DNA of 64,000 nt from Bacillota bacterium (GCA_040757085.1 JBFLXJ010000017.1:29085-93084); one strand, 5' to 3'. Numbered from the stretch's first letter, positions 41,239 to 49,641 are shown. Notes: generated by a model not told the origin, from the sequence alone. Made by a program: numbers and translations.

Positions 41239-41553
41239 TACTAGCCATCTACAGGTGCGGCCCTGTGCCACCCGCCTGGCGGGATTCTCACACGGTGCGT
41301 AGGCCTGCCGCCTGCTGCCAGGGGCTTGTTCGACGTTGGTGTGGGGAGCTTCCCCCGGCGCAGGGTGGCGGACGTGCCCCTGCTTGTCGCTGGGTGCCAG
41401 GTATTGACAGGTGCTGTCAGACTGTGGTATAAGAGGGTAACGATGGAAGGGAGGTGTCATCCGGCCCAGGATACGGTACTGATGTGGTTGGGGTTTGGTC
41501 TCGTTGCCGGGAGAAGGTGGGGGTGGGGCTGATCCGGTGGAGGAGGTGAGGAT
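41239..41553. other. intergenic gap with regulated promoter upstream of the pilus-like locus
   Basis: About 315 bases between rlmH and yraN. It holds a short GC hairpin (41271-41283), a good promoter at 41404 with an overlapping palindrome, and a possible 29-codon leader ORF (ATG 41442 to TGA 41531, ending in Gly/Trp/Arg residues) with no support beyond its position. Nothing else was recognised. Confidence 0.6.
41404..41433 (+). promoter_or_regulatory. promoter with overlapping palindromic operator
   Basis: TTGACA (41404-41409), 18 bases, TATAAG (41428-41433). The perfect inverted repeat TGACAG-GTG-CTGTCA (41405-41419) covers the -35 and half the spacer, the position of a repressor site. It would drive yraN and the pilus-like genes. 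Confidence 0.8.
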
Positions 41554-41886
41554 TTGGCAGATCCGGGAGAGGAAGTGGCAGCCAGGTACCTGGAGGAGCT
41601 CGGGTACCGTATTGTGGCGCGCAACTACCGCACGCGGTGGGGGGAAATCGACATCATCGCGCGGGATGGGCCGGTACTGGCATTTGTGGAAGTGAGGCGG
41701 CGGGGTGCCGGGAGCCTGGCCCACCCCGCCGAGACGGTGGGCAGGAGCAAGCGGGAACGGCTGGCCAGGACGGCGGCTGATTTCCTGGGAAACCGGGGCT
41801 GGTGGCACTTCGCGTGTCGGTTCGACGTGGTCACCATCACAGACAGTGAGGAGCCGGAAGTAAGGCTCATCCGGGACGCGTTTTGA
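41554..41886 (+). CDS. yraN: YraN/UPF0102 nuclease-fold protein
   Basis: Small restriction-endonuclease-fold protein of unknown role. 110 residues with GEEVAARYLEELGYRIVARNYRTRWGEIDIIARDG and FVEVRRRG, the family D-x(n)-E-x-K core here with Arg in place of Lys (EVR). TTG 41554 follows GGAGGAGGTGAGG. Normally it lies by rnhB; here it is the first gene of the accessory segment, after the palindrome promoter. It overlaps the longest possible pseudopilin frame. Confidence 0.88.
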   Translation: MADPGEEVAARYLEELGYRIVARNYRTRWGEIDIIARDGPVLAFVEVRRRGAGSLAHPAETVGRSKRERLARTAADFLGNRGWWHFACRFDVVTITDSEEPEVRLIRDAF

Positions 41887-41936
41887 TCTCTGTTCATAGC
41901 CAGACGCTTTGTCTTGCGGTCAAGGAGGTGGGGATC

Positions 41937-42479
41937 GTGACCGTTAGGGAGACATGTCGTCGTTTTTGGCTGGGTTCGTCCCCGGGGTTTACCCTGGTGG
42001 AAGTGATGGCGGTGGTGGTGATCCTGGGGTTGCTCGCCTCGGTGGTCGTACAGACCGTGCCCGACGCGGTGGCCCGGGCCAAGCGCAGTGCCCTGGCGGC
42101 CAACCTCTCCAGTTTGCAGGGGGCCGTGGATCGCTTCCGTTCCGATACCAACATTTACCCGACCTACTCCGGAGAGGCGCCAGCGTCGCAGCCAACCCGG
42201 GAGGTGGCGGTCCAGATCCGGCCCGACGCTGCTTATCCGGGTGATCCCGAGCGCCGTTTCCTGGGGCACTATGTACAGTTCATGCCCACAAGCGACGGGG
42301 TGGCGCTCGGCCTCAACCCCACCCGAGGCGGGCAGGTTTACTGGGGACTGGTGAGGAGCGGCCTTGTTTTCTGCACTCAGGTCCCCCCGACGGACGGTAC
42401 CTGGACCGATCAGAGCACTGTGGTCCACACTCTGGAGGCCCTGGACGGGCAAATCCTGGGGGAGATCATGTCCCGATGA
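41937..42479 (+). CDS. GspG-like type II secretion pseudopilin
   Basis: Prepilin-like protein of 180 residues. The short basic leader ends in Gly17, followed by FTLVEV (cleavage G|F, Glu at +5) and the hydrophobic helix VMAVVVILGLLASVVV, then ALAANLSSLQGAVDRFRSDTNIYPT, which matches the GspG major pseudopilin helix. The C-terminal half is unique. GTG 41937 is chosen for AAGGAGG eight bases upstream. An ATGA overlap couples it to the GspF-like gene. Cleavage needs a prepilin peptidase not seen here. Confidence 0.87.
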   Translation: MTVRETCRRFWLGSSPGFTLVEVMAVVVILGLLASVVVQTVPDAVARAKRSALAANLSSLQGAVDRFRSDTNIYPTYSGEAPASQPTREVAVQIRPDAAYPGDPERRFLGHYVQFMPTSDGVALGLNPTRGGQVYWGLVRSGLVFCTQVPPTDGTWTDQSTVVHTLEALDGQILGEIMSR

Positions 42480-43459
42480 GGGATACACAGGTGTGGTCCT
42501 GGTGCCAGCAACTCGAGGCGGCAGCGCGAGCGGGCCTGCCCCTGGGCCAGGTGCTGAAGCGCGCAGAGGGGCAGACGACAGGCAGGTTGTGGGGGCGGTT
42601 GCTGCAGGGCGATACGGTGGCTGAGGCCCTGCAGGCGTGCGGGGTGCTCTCCCGGTGGGAGGCGACCCGGCTGGAGCAGGCGGTGCGTGCGGGGGAAGGG
42701 GCGGCCGTCCTGAAGGAAATGGCTGGGGAAAGCCTGGGGCGCCTGACCCGCAGGGGTGATCTCCGGGTGAGCCTGGTGTATCCCCTGTTCGTCCTGGTCC
42801 TGGGTGGTGTGGTGGCAGTGGTTACGGGACTGTTCTTCCTGCCCGCGCTGCTGACCTCGTTGCAGGCGGTGGGTCCGGTGGCGGGGTTTCCCCCCGCCAC
42901 CCGGGCCCTCCTGTGGGTGGCGCGCAGGTGGCACATGTGCCTGGGGGTATTGGGCGCCACCACAGTGACCCTGGGCCTGGCCGTAACCGGCAAACTGGGG
43001 TGGCCGGGTGATGGGCTTTCCCTGGCCCTACCGGGGATCGGCCAGGCTCTACTCTGGCGGGAGCGAGCCCGGCTACTGGAGTCACTGGGCCAGGTGGGCC
43101 TGATTGGGGAGGAAGCCCGGGTGCTGGCACGAGGTTGCAGCAACGGCTACTTACGGCGGCGGCTGGCCCTTGCCGTGGATGGTGTTGAACGAGGGCTTTC
43201 CCCTGCTCAGGCCCTGGTGCGGACGGGGGTGCTGCCGCCACACCTGGCGACCCAGGTCGTGGCGGCGGAGGCGACCGGGGAAGCGGGGCCGGTGTGCCGC
43301 GAGTTGGCCGCCTACTGCCGGCGCCTTCAACGGGAATACGAGAAGTTGAGCCTCGCGTGGCTCGAGCCGGGTCTGACCCTGCTGGCTGCCGGCGTGGTGG
43401 CCATGGTGGCGCTGGCGGTGGCGCAGCCGCTCTACCTCGCCATTTCCCGCCTGCGCTAG
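42476..43459 (+). CDS. GspF/PilC/ComGB-like inner-membrane platform protein
   Basis: Polytopic platform protein of type II secretion/type IV pilus machines. 327 residues, ComGB-sized. Two GspF-type helical domains are visible: residues 1-100 (AGLPLGQVLKRAEG, GDTVAEALQACGVLSRWE, AGEGAAVLKEMA) and about 200-290 (GLSPAQALVRTGVLPPHL, EATGEAGPVCRELAAYC), each followed by membrane segments (about 105-135 with a second near 155-170, and about 300-325). The N-terminal domain is diverged. Lies between pseudopilin and ATPase genes. Confidence 0.85.
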   Translation: MRDTQVWSWCQQLEAAARAGLPLGQVLKRAEGQTTGRLWGRLLQGDTVAEALQACGVLSRWEATRLEQAVRAGEGAAVLKEMAGESLGRLTRRGDLRVSLVYPLFVLVLGGVVAVVTGLFFLPALLTSLQAVGPVAGFPPATRALLWVARRWHMCLGVLGATTVTLGLAVTGKLGWPGDGLSLALPGIGQALLWRERARLLESLGQVGLIGEEARVLARGCSNGYLRRRLALAVDGVERGLSPAQALVRTGVLPPHLATQVVAAEATGEAGPVCRELAAYCRRLQREYEKLSLAWLEPGLTLLAAGVVAMVALAVAQPLYLAISRLR

Positions 43460-43490
43460 CGGGGCGAGATGCCTGGGGAGGTGAGTAGGT

Positions 43491-44516
43491 ATGTGGAGAC
43501 GTGACCCGGTGCGACTTCGGGGGCAGGAGCCGGATGGGGGAGCGGAGCATGGGCTCGAGTGCATCCTGGATCGCGCCGTGGAGTTCGGTGCCTCTGACGT
43601 CCACCTGCAACCCATCGCGGGCGGAGTACGGGTACGCTACCGGGTGGATGGGGAACTGCGGGATGGGTGGGTGATTGCCGAGCGGGCGTGGCCCCCGCTG
43701 CTGGGGCGCCTCAAGTTACTGGCGGGTCTGGACCTGCTGGATGGCTTGCGTCCGCAGGACGGCGTTCTATCGTACCCCGGGCGCAACTGGCGCCTGGCCC
43801 TGCTGTCGTCCGTGCAGGGGGAAAGGGTCACCCTGCGCTTCCAGGCTGACCTTCCTTCCCGGGGGCTGGAGGGATTGGGGTTAGAGGCGGAGGTGGTGGC
43901 TGGCTTGCGCTTTCTCCTCGAGGGAACGGGCTTGCTGGCCATCACCGGCCCCGCCAGTTCCGGAAAGACCACCACCCTGTATACCTGCCTGACGGAACTT
44001 GTGGCCGCTGGGAAGTCGGCGGTTTCCGTAGAGGATCCCGTGGAACATTTCCTTCCCGGGGTTACGCAGGTCCAGGTACGTGCGCGGGCGGGGTTCGGAT
44101 TTCTCACCGCCATGAAGGCGGCCCTCCGCCACGACCCCCAGGTGCTCGCGGTAGGAGAAGTGCGGGACGAGGAGAGTACTCGGGCTGTGGTGAGGACCGC
44201 GCTGGGAGGTCACCTCGTGCTCTGCACCCTCCATGCCGGGGGTGCGGAGGCAGCCCTCGAGCGTCTGGTGGAGATGGGTGCAAGTCGGCGCCAGCTGGCC
44301 AGTGCTCTTTGCGGAATCTTGGAACAGAGGCTGGTGAGGAAGGCGTGTTCCCGATGCCGGGGGACGGGCGGGGACTGCCCGAACTGTGACGGCAGGGGCT
44401 GGCAGGGCCGCCGCGCCCTGGCTCGTCTGGTACCCACCTCCCCGGGCATTCGGAAGGCGTTGGTGGGACGGCCGCCTTTCCGGGAGGGAGGGGATGCCGG
44501 TTATGAGGAGGAATAG
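43491..44516 (+). CDS. short GspE/PilB/ComGA-like assembly ATPase
   Basis: Hexameric secretion/pilus ATPase that powers pseudopilus assembly. 341 residues, lacking the N1E domain, like ComGA. ASDVHLQPIAGGVRVRYRVDGEL (N2), Walker A GPASSGKTTTLYT (about 150-160), Asp box VEDPVE, Walker B with VLAVGEVRDEESTRAV (about 216-230), His box CTLHAGGAEAALERL, and a zinc CxxC-x9-CxxC (CSRCRGT, CPNCDG) near 285-300. ATG 43491 follows GGGGAGGTGAG. Its end overlaps the kelch-pilin start by 23 bases. Confidence 0.92.
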   Translation: MWRRDPVRLRGQEPDGGAEHGLECILDRAVEFGASDVHLQPIAGGVRVRYRVDGELRDGWVIAERAWPPLLGRLKLLAGLDLLDGLRPQDGVLSYPGRNWRLALLSSVQGERVTLRFQADLPSRGLEGLGLEAEVVAGLRFLLEGTGLLAITGPASSGKTTTLYTCLTELVAAGKSAVSVEDPVEHFLPGVTQVQVRARAGFGFLTAMKAALRHDPQVLAVGEVRDEESTRAVVRTALGGHLVLCTLHAGGAEAALERLVEMGASRRQLASALCGILEQRLVRKACSRCRGTGGDCPNCDGRGWQGRRALARLVPTSPGIRKALVGRPPFREGGDAGYEEE

Positions 44517-47154
44517 CAGGGGGAGCTCCCTGGTCGAGGTCATGGCGGTGGTCACCATCCTGGCCCTGCTGGCCTCCGTGGTGGGTGTGGCCGTTCAGGG
44601 AGTGTTTCCGAGGGCCCGCAACCAGGCCTGGTCTGTCTCCATGAAGGGGCTGCAGGGGGCGTGCGACGTATTCTATGCCCTCTGGGGTTCTTATCCGGTG
44701 GAAGGCGAGCAACCCGTCCCGGGTGGACCCCTCGCCTCCCCTCTCGATCTGCAGGCTGAGGGAGGCGACGGCAGGCCCTTTGCGGCCCGCTTGCGTTCGC
44801 TTCCGTCCAGCGACGCAGTAGAGGCCGGCCTGGCGAGGGATCGTGCCCGCCTGTACTACGGGGTCAACTATCTGGGCCGGGTGTTTGCCACCACCGCTCC
44901 GCCTCCCTGGTTGGCAGAGACCCCCGTGTTCTTGCCCGAACACCCGGGAGGGATTCCCCTCTTTCGGGTAGGGATAGCTCCCGTCCCCGAGGGAGGTGGC
45001 CCCACCGGGGGCGGAAGCGGAGGTTCGGGTGACCAGCCCGGCAAGGATGAAGGTACGGATGGGCGGCCCGGCTCCGGCGAGGGCACAGGTGAGCAACCCG
45101 GCTCCGGCGGAGCTGGCGTCAGCCAGGTGGTACTGGCTCCCGGGCAGGTAGCCCCCGTCCTCAGCACAGGTGTGGAGGAGCGGGGAGGTGCCCTGGTTCC
45201 CACCCGGGGTCCCACCCTGTCCCCCCACGAGTCCCTGCCCGTGGCCGTCGCAGGCGCCGGTGCAGCCGTGCTGGGAGGGGGACTGTACCTGCTGGGTGGG
45301 CAGGGAAACGCCGACCGTATCCTGTACCAGCCTTCCCCAGACGAGGAATGGCAGCTATTACCCACGCGGTTGCCATATGACGCAGGGCTGGCCACGGTCG
45401 CCAGCGTGGGCGGGAAGGCATACCTCCTGGGCGGTACAACCGAAGCAGCCGGAAGGGGAATCTGGGTTTACGAGGGCGGGGCAGGGTCCCTGCGTCAACT
45501 GAGCTGCACCTTTCCCGCTCCCCTGGTGGGAGCTGCCGCCTGTGGGCACGAAGAGAAAGTGTACGTGTTCGGGGGCTTCCTGGGAGGCGTACGATCGGCG
45601 GCCGTATTCGTGCTCGACCCGGAAACAGAAACCCTGGAGCAACTTCCGGCTTCCCTGCCCATGGCCCTGGTCGGGGCTGCGGCAACTGCGGTGGGTGATC
45701 GCATTTACCTGTTCGGTGGCGAGACTGTAGGTGGGTGGTCCGACCGCATCCTGGCCTTTTCGCCCCGGACCGGTGCCGTAGAGGACACGGGACACCGCCT
45801 GCCGGTGGCGTCAGCCCGCCTGGCGGCTGCTGCCCTCGAGGGCGTGGTTTACCTCCTGGGCGGGGCTTTCGGAGACGTCAGAAACCCCACCCCGCTGAAC
45901 ACGGTATGGTCTTACCTGCCGGATCGGGGGGTGACGAGGCTATCCCCGGCCCTTTCCTTCGGCCCGGGGCGGTGGGGGGCGGCGGCAGCCAGTTGGGGCG
46001 GGGACGTGTACTTCTGCGGAGGGGCCAGTGGGCCCACGGTCCAGATGGCTCAGGTAGTCCGGTTCCGGTGGCAGGAAGGGCGCCCGCGCCCGGTCGTTAC
46101 CCTGGACGCCCAGCTGTACAGCCTCGGGGCGGTAGCGGGCAGGGCCGGAGACATATACGTCGTGGGCGGGACAGCGGCGGTGGTGGGCACCGACCAGGTG
46201 CGGCGCGTGACGCTGGCAGATGGTAAGGTGCAGATCCTTGGCTTCCGCCTCCCCAGGCCGGTCATGAATGCCCCCTGCGTGCGGGTGGGCAATCGCATCT
46301 TCGTGTTCGGTGGACGAACCATGCTCGGCTACGTGGGTGAGAGGCTGAACCAGGTAACGGTGATTGACCTCGATACGGGGACGGTCGCGCGGGCTCAATC
46401 ACTTCCCCGGGGGGCAGAAGGGATGGCGGCCACCAGCTTTCGGGGGAGAGTGTATGTGTTCGGCGGTCTGGCGGACGGGGGACCCACCGACCGCATCTTG
46501 GAGTTTGATCCGGTATCATACTCACTGGAGGAATTGTCCATCAGGTTGCCGTCCGGGCGACAGCAGGTGGCGGCGGCCAGCGGCCCGCAGGGAATCTGGC
46601 TGGTGGGCGGCCGCGCGGAGAGTGGGCTGCTCGACGAAATCCTGCTGTTCGACCCGGTGGAGGGTTCCCTGCGGCAGGTGGCCCGCCTTCCCGTACCCCT
46701 GGAAAGGGCCGCGGCCGTTACCTGGGGAGACCGTCTCTACGTACTGGGCGGCATGGCCCCGGGAGGAACCTCCGCCCGCGTTCTGGAGGTGGACGGGGAG
46801 GGTACGGTGAGGGCGATGCCATGTGTTCTTCCCGCTCCGGCTTGCGGAGTGGCCGTGGTGCTGGATGGGAATATGTACCTGGTAGAAGATGGCGGTGTTG
46901 TATTAGAAGTTGTCCCCCGACCCCGTATGGTGTGGCGGGTTGACGGGGGACAGGTCGGTTCATGGCGGTTGGCCGAGGTGAGAGGGAGCGGAAAGGTGGA
47001 GTTGAACTTCCGGTCCTCGCCGGATGGCCTCATCTGGACGGAGGGAGTTCATGATCCTGCTTCCCTGCCTCCCGCCAGATACCTGGAAGTGGAAGCTGCC
47101 TTCGTCCTGGATTCCTTCCCTCGCCTGGAGAGGATCTGCCTGCTACACCGGTAG
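44494..47154 (+). CDS. pseudopilin-kelch beta-propeller fusion protein
   Basis: 886 residues with an unusual design. A prepilin leader (cleavage after Gly10, G|SSLVEV with Glu at +5) and hydrophobic helix VMAVVTILALLASVVGVAV are followed by a GspG-like helix (SVSMKGLQGACDVFYALWGSYPV) and a short globular part. A Gly/Pro/Ser-rich linker covers about 165-215. About twelve kelch repeats then start near residues 264, 308, 355, 403, 451, 504, 553, 601, 652, 700, 747 and 793 (for example YLLGG, VYVFGG, IYLFGG), enough for two six-bladed propellers; the twelfth is degenerate. A beta-rich tail of about 75 residues ends the protein. ATG 44494 follows GGGAGGGAGGGG. It would put a binding head on a pseudopilus. 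Confidence 0.9.
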   Translation: MPVMRRNSRGSSLVEVMAVVTILALLASVVGVAVQGVFPRARNQAWSVSMKGLQGACDVFYALWGSYPVEGEQPVPGGPLASPLDLQAEGGDGRPFAARLRSLPSSDAVEAGLARDRARLYYGVNYLGRVFATTAPPPWLAETPVFLPEHPGGIPLFRVGIAPVPEGGGPTGGGSGGSGDQPGKDEGTDGRPGSGEGTGEQPGSGGAGVSQVVLAPGQVAPVLSTGVEERGGALVPTRGPTLSPHESLPVAVAGAGAAVLGGGLYLLGGQGNADRILYQPSPDEEWQLLPTRLPYDAGLATVASVGGKAYLLGGTTEAAGRGIWVYEGGAGSLRQLSCTFPAPLVGAAACGHEEKVYVFGGFLGGVRSAAVFVLDPETETLEQLPASLPMALVGAAATAVGDRIYLFGGETVGGWSDRILAFSPRTGAVEDTGHRLPVASARLAAAALEGVVYLLGGAFGDVRNPTPLNTVWSYLPDRGVTRLSPALSFGPGRWGAAAASWGGDVYFCGGASGPTVQMAQVVRFRWQEGRPRPVVTLDAQLYSLGAVAGRAGDIYVVGGTAAVVGTDQVRRVTLADGKVQILGFRLPRPVMNAPCVRVGNRIFVFGGRTMLGYVGERLNQVTVIDLDTGTVARAQSLPRGAEGMAATSFRGRVYVFGGLADGGPTDRILEFDPVSYSLEELSIRLPSGRQQVAAASGPQGIWLVGGRAESGLLDEILLFDPVEGSLRQVARLPVPLERAAAVTWGDRLYVLGGMAPGGTSARVLEVDGEGTVRAMPCVLPAPACGVAVVLDGNMYLVEDGGVVLEVVPRPRMVWRVDGGQVGSWRLAEVRGSGKVELNFRSSPDGLIWTEGVHDPASLPPARYLEVEAAFVLDSFPRLERICLLHR

Positions 47155-47201
47155 GGCCACCCCTGCCCGGCCAGCCTGGGTCTGTGCGGTCTGCGCTGCA
47201 G

Positions 47202-47231
47202 TTGCCAGGGACGGCATCCCTGCCATATGAT
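47202..47231 (+). promoter_or_regulatory. promoter of rbgA-rnhB
   Basis: TTGCCA (47202-47207), 18 bases, TATGAT (47226-47231), 49 bases before rbgA. Each hexamer differs from consensus by one base. Confidence 0.65.
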
Positions 47232-47280
47232 CGGGCGAGGGGGCAGCCTGCTCCATACTGCTTGCGGGGGTTCGATGTAG

Positions 47281-48138
47281 ATGAGCTGGTACCCGGGCCA
47301 CATGGCCAGGGCGGTGCGGTTCCTTAAGGAGAAGCTGCGGCTTGTCGACGTGGTGCTGGAGGTGGCGGACGCCCGCGCGCCCCTCTCCTCCCGCAATCCC
47401 CGGGTAAACCAGCTGGTGGGTGGACGCCCGCGCCTGGTGGTGTTCACCCGCCCGGACCTGGCCGACCCCGAACTAACCGGGGAGTGGATCGCCTACCTGG
47501 GGGACCGGGGTGAGGAGGCGGTGGCTGTCGACGCCAGGAGCGGCGAGGGAGTGGAACAGGTGCGGGAATGGTTGTACTCCCGGCGTGAACGGGTGCCCCG
47601 ACGTTCCTGGCAGCGGCCCTTGCGCCTGGTGGTGGTGGGGGTATCCAACGTGGGCAAATCGTCCCTGCTCAACCGGCTCACCGGGCAGCGGGTGGCCCGC
47701 ACCGGGGCCCTGCCCGGAGTCACGCGGGGGGAGCAGTGGGTGCGGGTGGCGGAGGGACCGGGCGGAGGCATAGAGGCACTGGACATGCCCGGCCTGGTCC
47801 CGCCCCGCCCCGAGCCCTGGGTGTCGGCCCGGCTGGTTGCCCTGGGGGTGTTGCCCTGGGACCGGGTGCCGTACCCGGAAGTGGTCTCGCGTCTCCTGGA
47901 TGATCTGGATGACCGGTCCCGCATCGCCTTGTGCGAGCGGTATGGGGTAGAATGGGGGCCGGTGGACGACGTCCTGGCCGGTGTAGCCCGGCGGCGGGGA
48001 TTCGTGCTGGCAGCGGGTGCCCTCGACCTGGAGCGAGCGGCCCGGGCCCTGGTAATGGATTTTCAGCAGGGCAAGCTGGGACGTATCACCCTGGAGCGGG
48101 TTCCAGCCGGGAAGAGGAGGGAAGACGGTGGCCCCTGA
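47281..48138 (+). CDS. rbgA: ribosome biogenesis GTPase RbgA (YlqF), diverged G4 motif
   Basis: Circularly permuted GTPase for late 50S assembly. WYPGHMARAVRFLKEKL and DVVLEVADARAPLSSRNP are typical. The P-loop VGVSNVGKSSLLNRL (about 120), switch GVTRGEQWVRV and G3 DMPGLVPP (about 167) are intact. The G4 motif that should read NKxD is TRPD (residues 56-59: VVFTRPDLAD), so guanine binding may be weakened. The C-terminal RNA-binding ANTAR-like region is present; 285 residues is normal. It ends inside the start of rnhB. Confidence 0.92.
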   Translation: MSWYPGHMARAVRFLKEKLRLVDVVLEVADARAPLSSRNPRVNQLVGGRPRLVVFTRPDLADPELTGEWIAYLGDRGEEAVAVDARSGEGVEQVREWLYSRRERVPRRSWQRPLRLVVVGVSNVGKSSLLNRLTGQRVARTGALPGVTRGEQWVRVAEGPGGGIEALDMPGLVPPRPEPWVSARLVALGVLPWDRVPYPEVVSRLLDDLDDRSRIALCERYGVEWGPVDDVLAGVARRRGFVLAAGALDLERAARALVMDFQQGKLGRITLERVPAGKRREDGGP

Positions 48139-48757
48139 CTACAGCTTCGAGATGGCATTATCCGGCGGAAGGGGTCTGGTGGCCGGCATGGATGAGGCGG
48201 GGCGAGGTCCGCTGGCGGGGCCGGTGGTGGCGGCGGCGGTGATCCTCCCTCCCGGCCTGATCATCCCGGGCCTGGACGACAGCAAAAAGCTCACCCCCGC
48301 CCGCCGGGAAGAGCTGGCGGCCCTGGTGAAGGCCCGGGCGGTAGCCTGGGCACTGGGTGTGGTAGAGGTGGAGTACATAGACAGGGAAGGGATCCTGGCT
48401 GCCACGTACCGGGCCATGCAGCAGGCCCTGGCCGGTCTTTCTCTCCGTCCGTCCTACCTGCTGGTGGACGGGGGTGTACTGCCGGGCGTCGGCCTGCCCC
48501 AGTGGGGGGTCGTACGGGGTGATTGCCTGTGCTGCTCGGTGGCGGCGGCTTCTGTGCTGGCCAAGGTACACCGGGATGCCATCATGCTGGAGATGGACGC
48601 CCGTTATCCGGGCTACGGGTTCGCCAGGCACAAGGGATACGCCACCAGGGTGCATTGGGAGGCCCTGGCCCGGCTGGGGCCCTCGCCGTGTCATCGGCTG
48701 AGTTTTCTCTCCTCCCGGTACCCGGTCGGGAGAGAAGAAGGGGAGTGCTGTCCTTGA
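48128..48757 (+). CDS. rnhB: ribonuclease HII
   Basis: Removes RNA from RNA/DNA hybrids and misinserted ribonucleotides. VAGMDEAGRGPLAGPVV carries the DE metal ligands; LDDSKKLTPARRE, LLVDGG and AAASVLAKVHRD follow, with GYGFARHKGYAT near the end. The usual GDxKS before the AAASI motif is GDCLC here. 209 residues, GTG start inside rbgA; TTGA overlap with the PHP gene. Confidence 0.95.
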   Translation: MAPDYSFEMALSGGRGLVAGMDEAGRGPLAGPVVAAAVILPPGLIIPGLDDSKKLTPARREELAALVKARAVAWALGVVEVEYIDREGILAATYRAMQQALAGLSLRPSYLLVDGGVLPGVGLPQWGVVRGDCLCCSVAAASVLAKVHRDAIMLEMDARYPGYGFARHKGYATRVHWEALARLGPSPCHRLSFLSSRYPVGREEGECCP

Positions 48758-49641
48758 AAGAGAAGAGAGCGGGGGATGCCACCCTGAAGTGGGGCGTGGA
48801 CTGCCACGTGCACAGCTCCTGTTCTTGGGACGGCAGCGATCCCGTGGAGGATTACTGCCGGCAGGCGGTAGGGGCGGGACTGCATGGGATCATCTTCACC
48901 GACCACGTGGAGCTGGACCCGGAAGGAAAAGGCTACCGCCGGTACGACTATGATCAGGCCCGGGCGCGTGTGGAAGAGGCCAGAGTGAAACATCCCGAGC
49001 TGAGGCTGGGCCTGGGTGTGGAGGTGACATACCTGCCCTCCCTGGAGGGGGAAATCCGCAGCTTCTTGCGGGGGCGGGAATTCGATATGGTGATCGGGTC
49101 GTTGCATCAGGTGCAGGGGGTCGACTGTTCCGATCCGAGGCAGGCGGCCAGGGTCTGGAGCGGTGAGCTGGACCCCCGAGCCCTCCTGGATGCGTATTTC
49201 ACCGGGCTGCGCGCTGCGGTGGAAAGCGGCCTCTTCGACGTGCTGGGGCACCCGGACGTTTTCCTGCGCCTGGGAGTCGAGCACTGGCGGCATGTGGCAG
49301 AGGAGATCTCGCACCGGATGGGGGAAGTCCTCAGCCTGGTGGTGCAGGCACCCCTGGCCATAGAAGTGAACACTTCCGGTCTCAGGCACGGGGTCGGACA
49401 TCCGCATCCCGGACCGGATACCGTGGCTGCCTACCGCAGTCGGGGAGGCACCCTCATCACCATGGGATCCGACGCCCACCGGGTGTCTCAACTGGCATGG
49501 GGTTTCCCCGAGGTGGCGGGCCAGTTGTGGAACCTGGGGTTTCGCCAGGTGTACTTCTATGAGGGCAGGCGACCGGTGGCCCTGCCTCTTCCCCGTCCGC
49601 GGGAGCAGCCGGGGGCTCCTCCTGGCGGAGATTCGCCCTGA
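48754..49641 (+). CDS. PHP-domain phosphatase (histidinol-phosphatase-like)
   Basis: Metal-dependent phosphoesterase of the HisK/PHP family, 295 residues. Metal-site motifs in order: DCHVHSSCSWDG, FTDHVEL, GLGVEVTYL, GSLHQVQG, GHPDV, and GSDAHRVS near the end. The family includes histidinol phosphatase of histidine synthesis, but no other his gene is near, so the substrate is open. TTG 48754 overlaps the rnhB stop and has AGGGGAG upstream. Confidence 0.88.
   Translation: MKEKRAGDATLKWGVDCHVHSSCSWDGSDPVEDYCRQAVGAGLHGIIFTDHVELDPEGKGYRRYDYDQARARVEEARVKHPELRLGLGVEVTYLPSLEGEIRSFLRGREFDMVIGSLHQVQGVDCSDPRQAARVWSGELDPRALLDAYFTGLRAAVESGLFDVLGHPDVFLRLGVEHWRHVAEEISHRMGEVLSLVVQAPLAIEVNTSGLRHGVGHPHPGPDTVAAYRSRGGTLITMGSDAHRVSQLAWGFPEVAGQLWNLGFRQVYFYEGRRPVALPLPRPREQPGAPPGGDSP

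Noticed and set aside
41235..41244. CTAGTACTAG palindrome at the rlmH stop
   Set aside because: Ten-base palindrome without a promoter next to it; could be chance.
41442..41531. 29-codon frame after the accessory-locus promoter, possible leader peptide
   Set aside because: No regulatory codon run, no attenuator hairpin following, and no conserved match.
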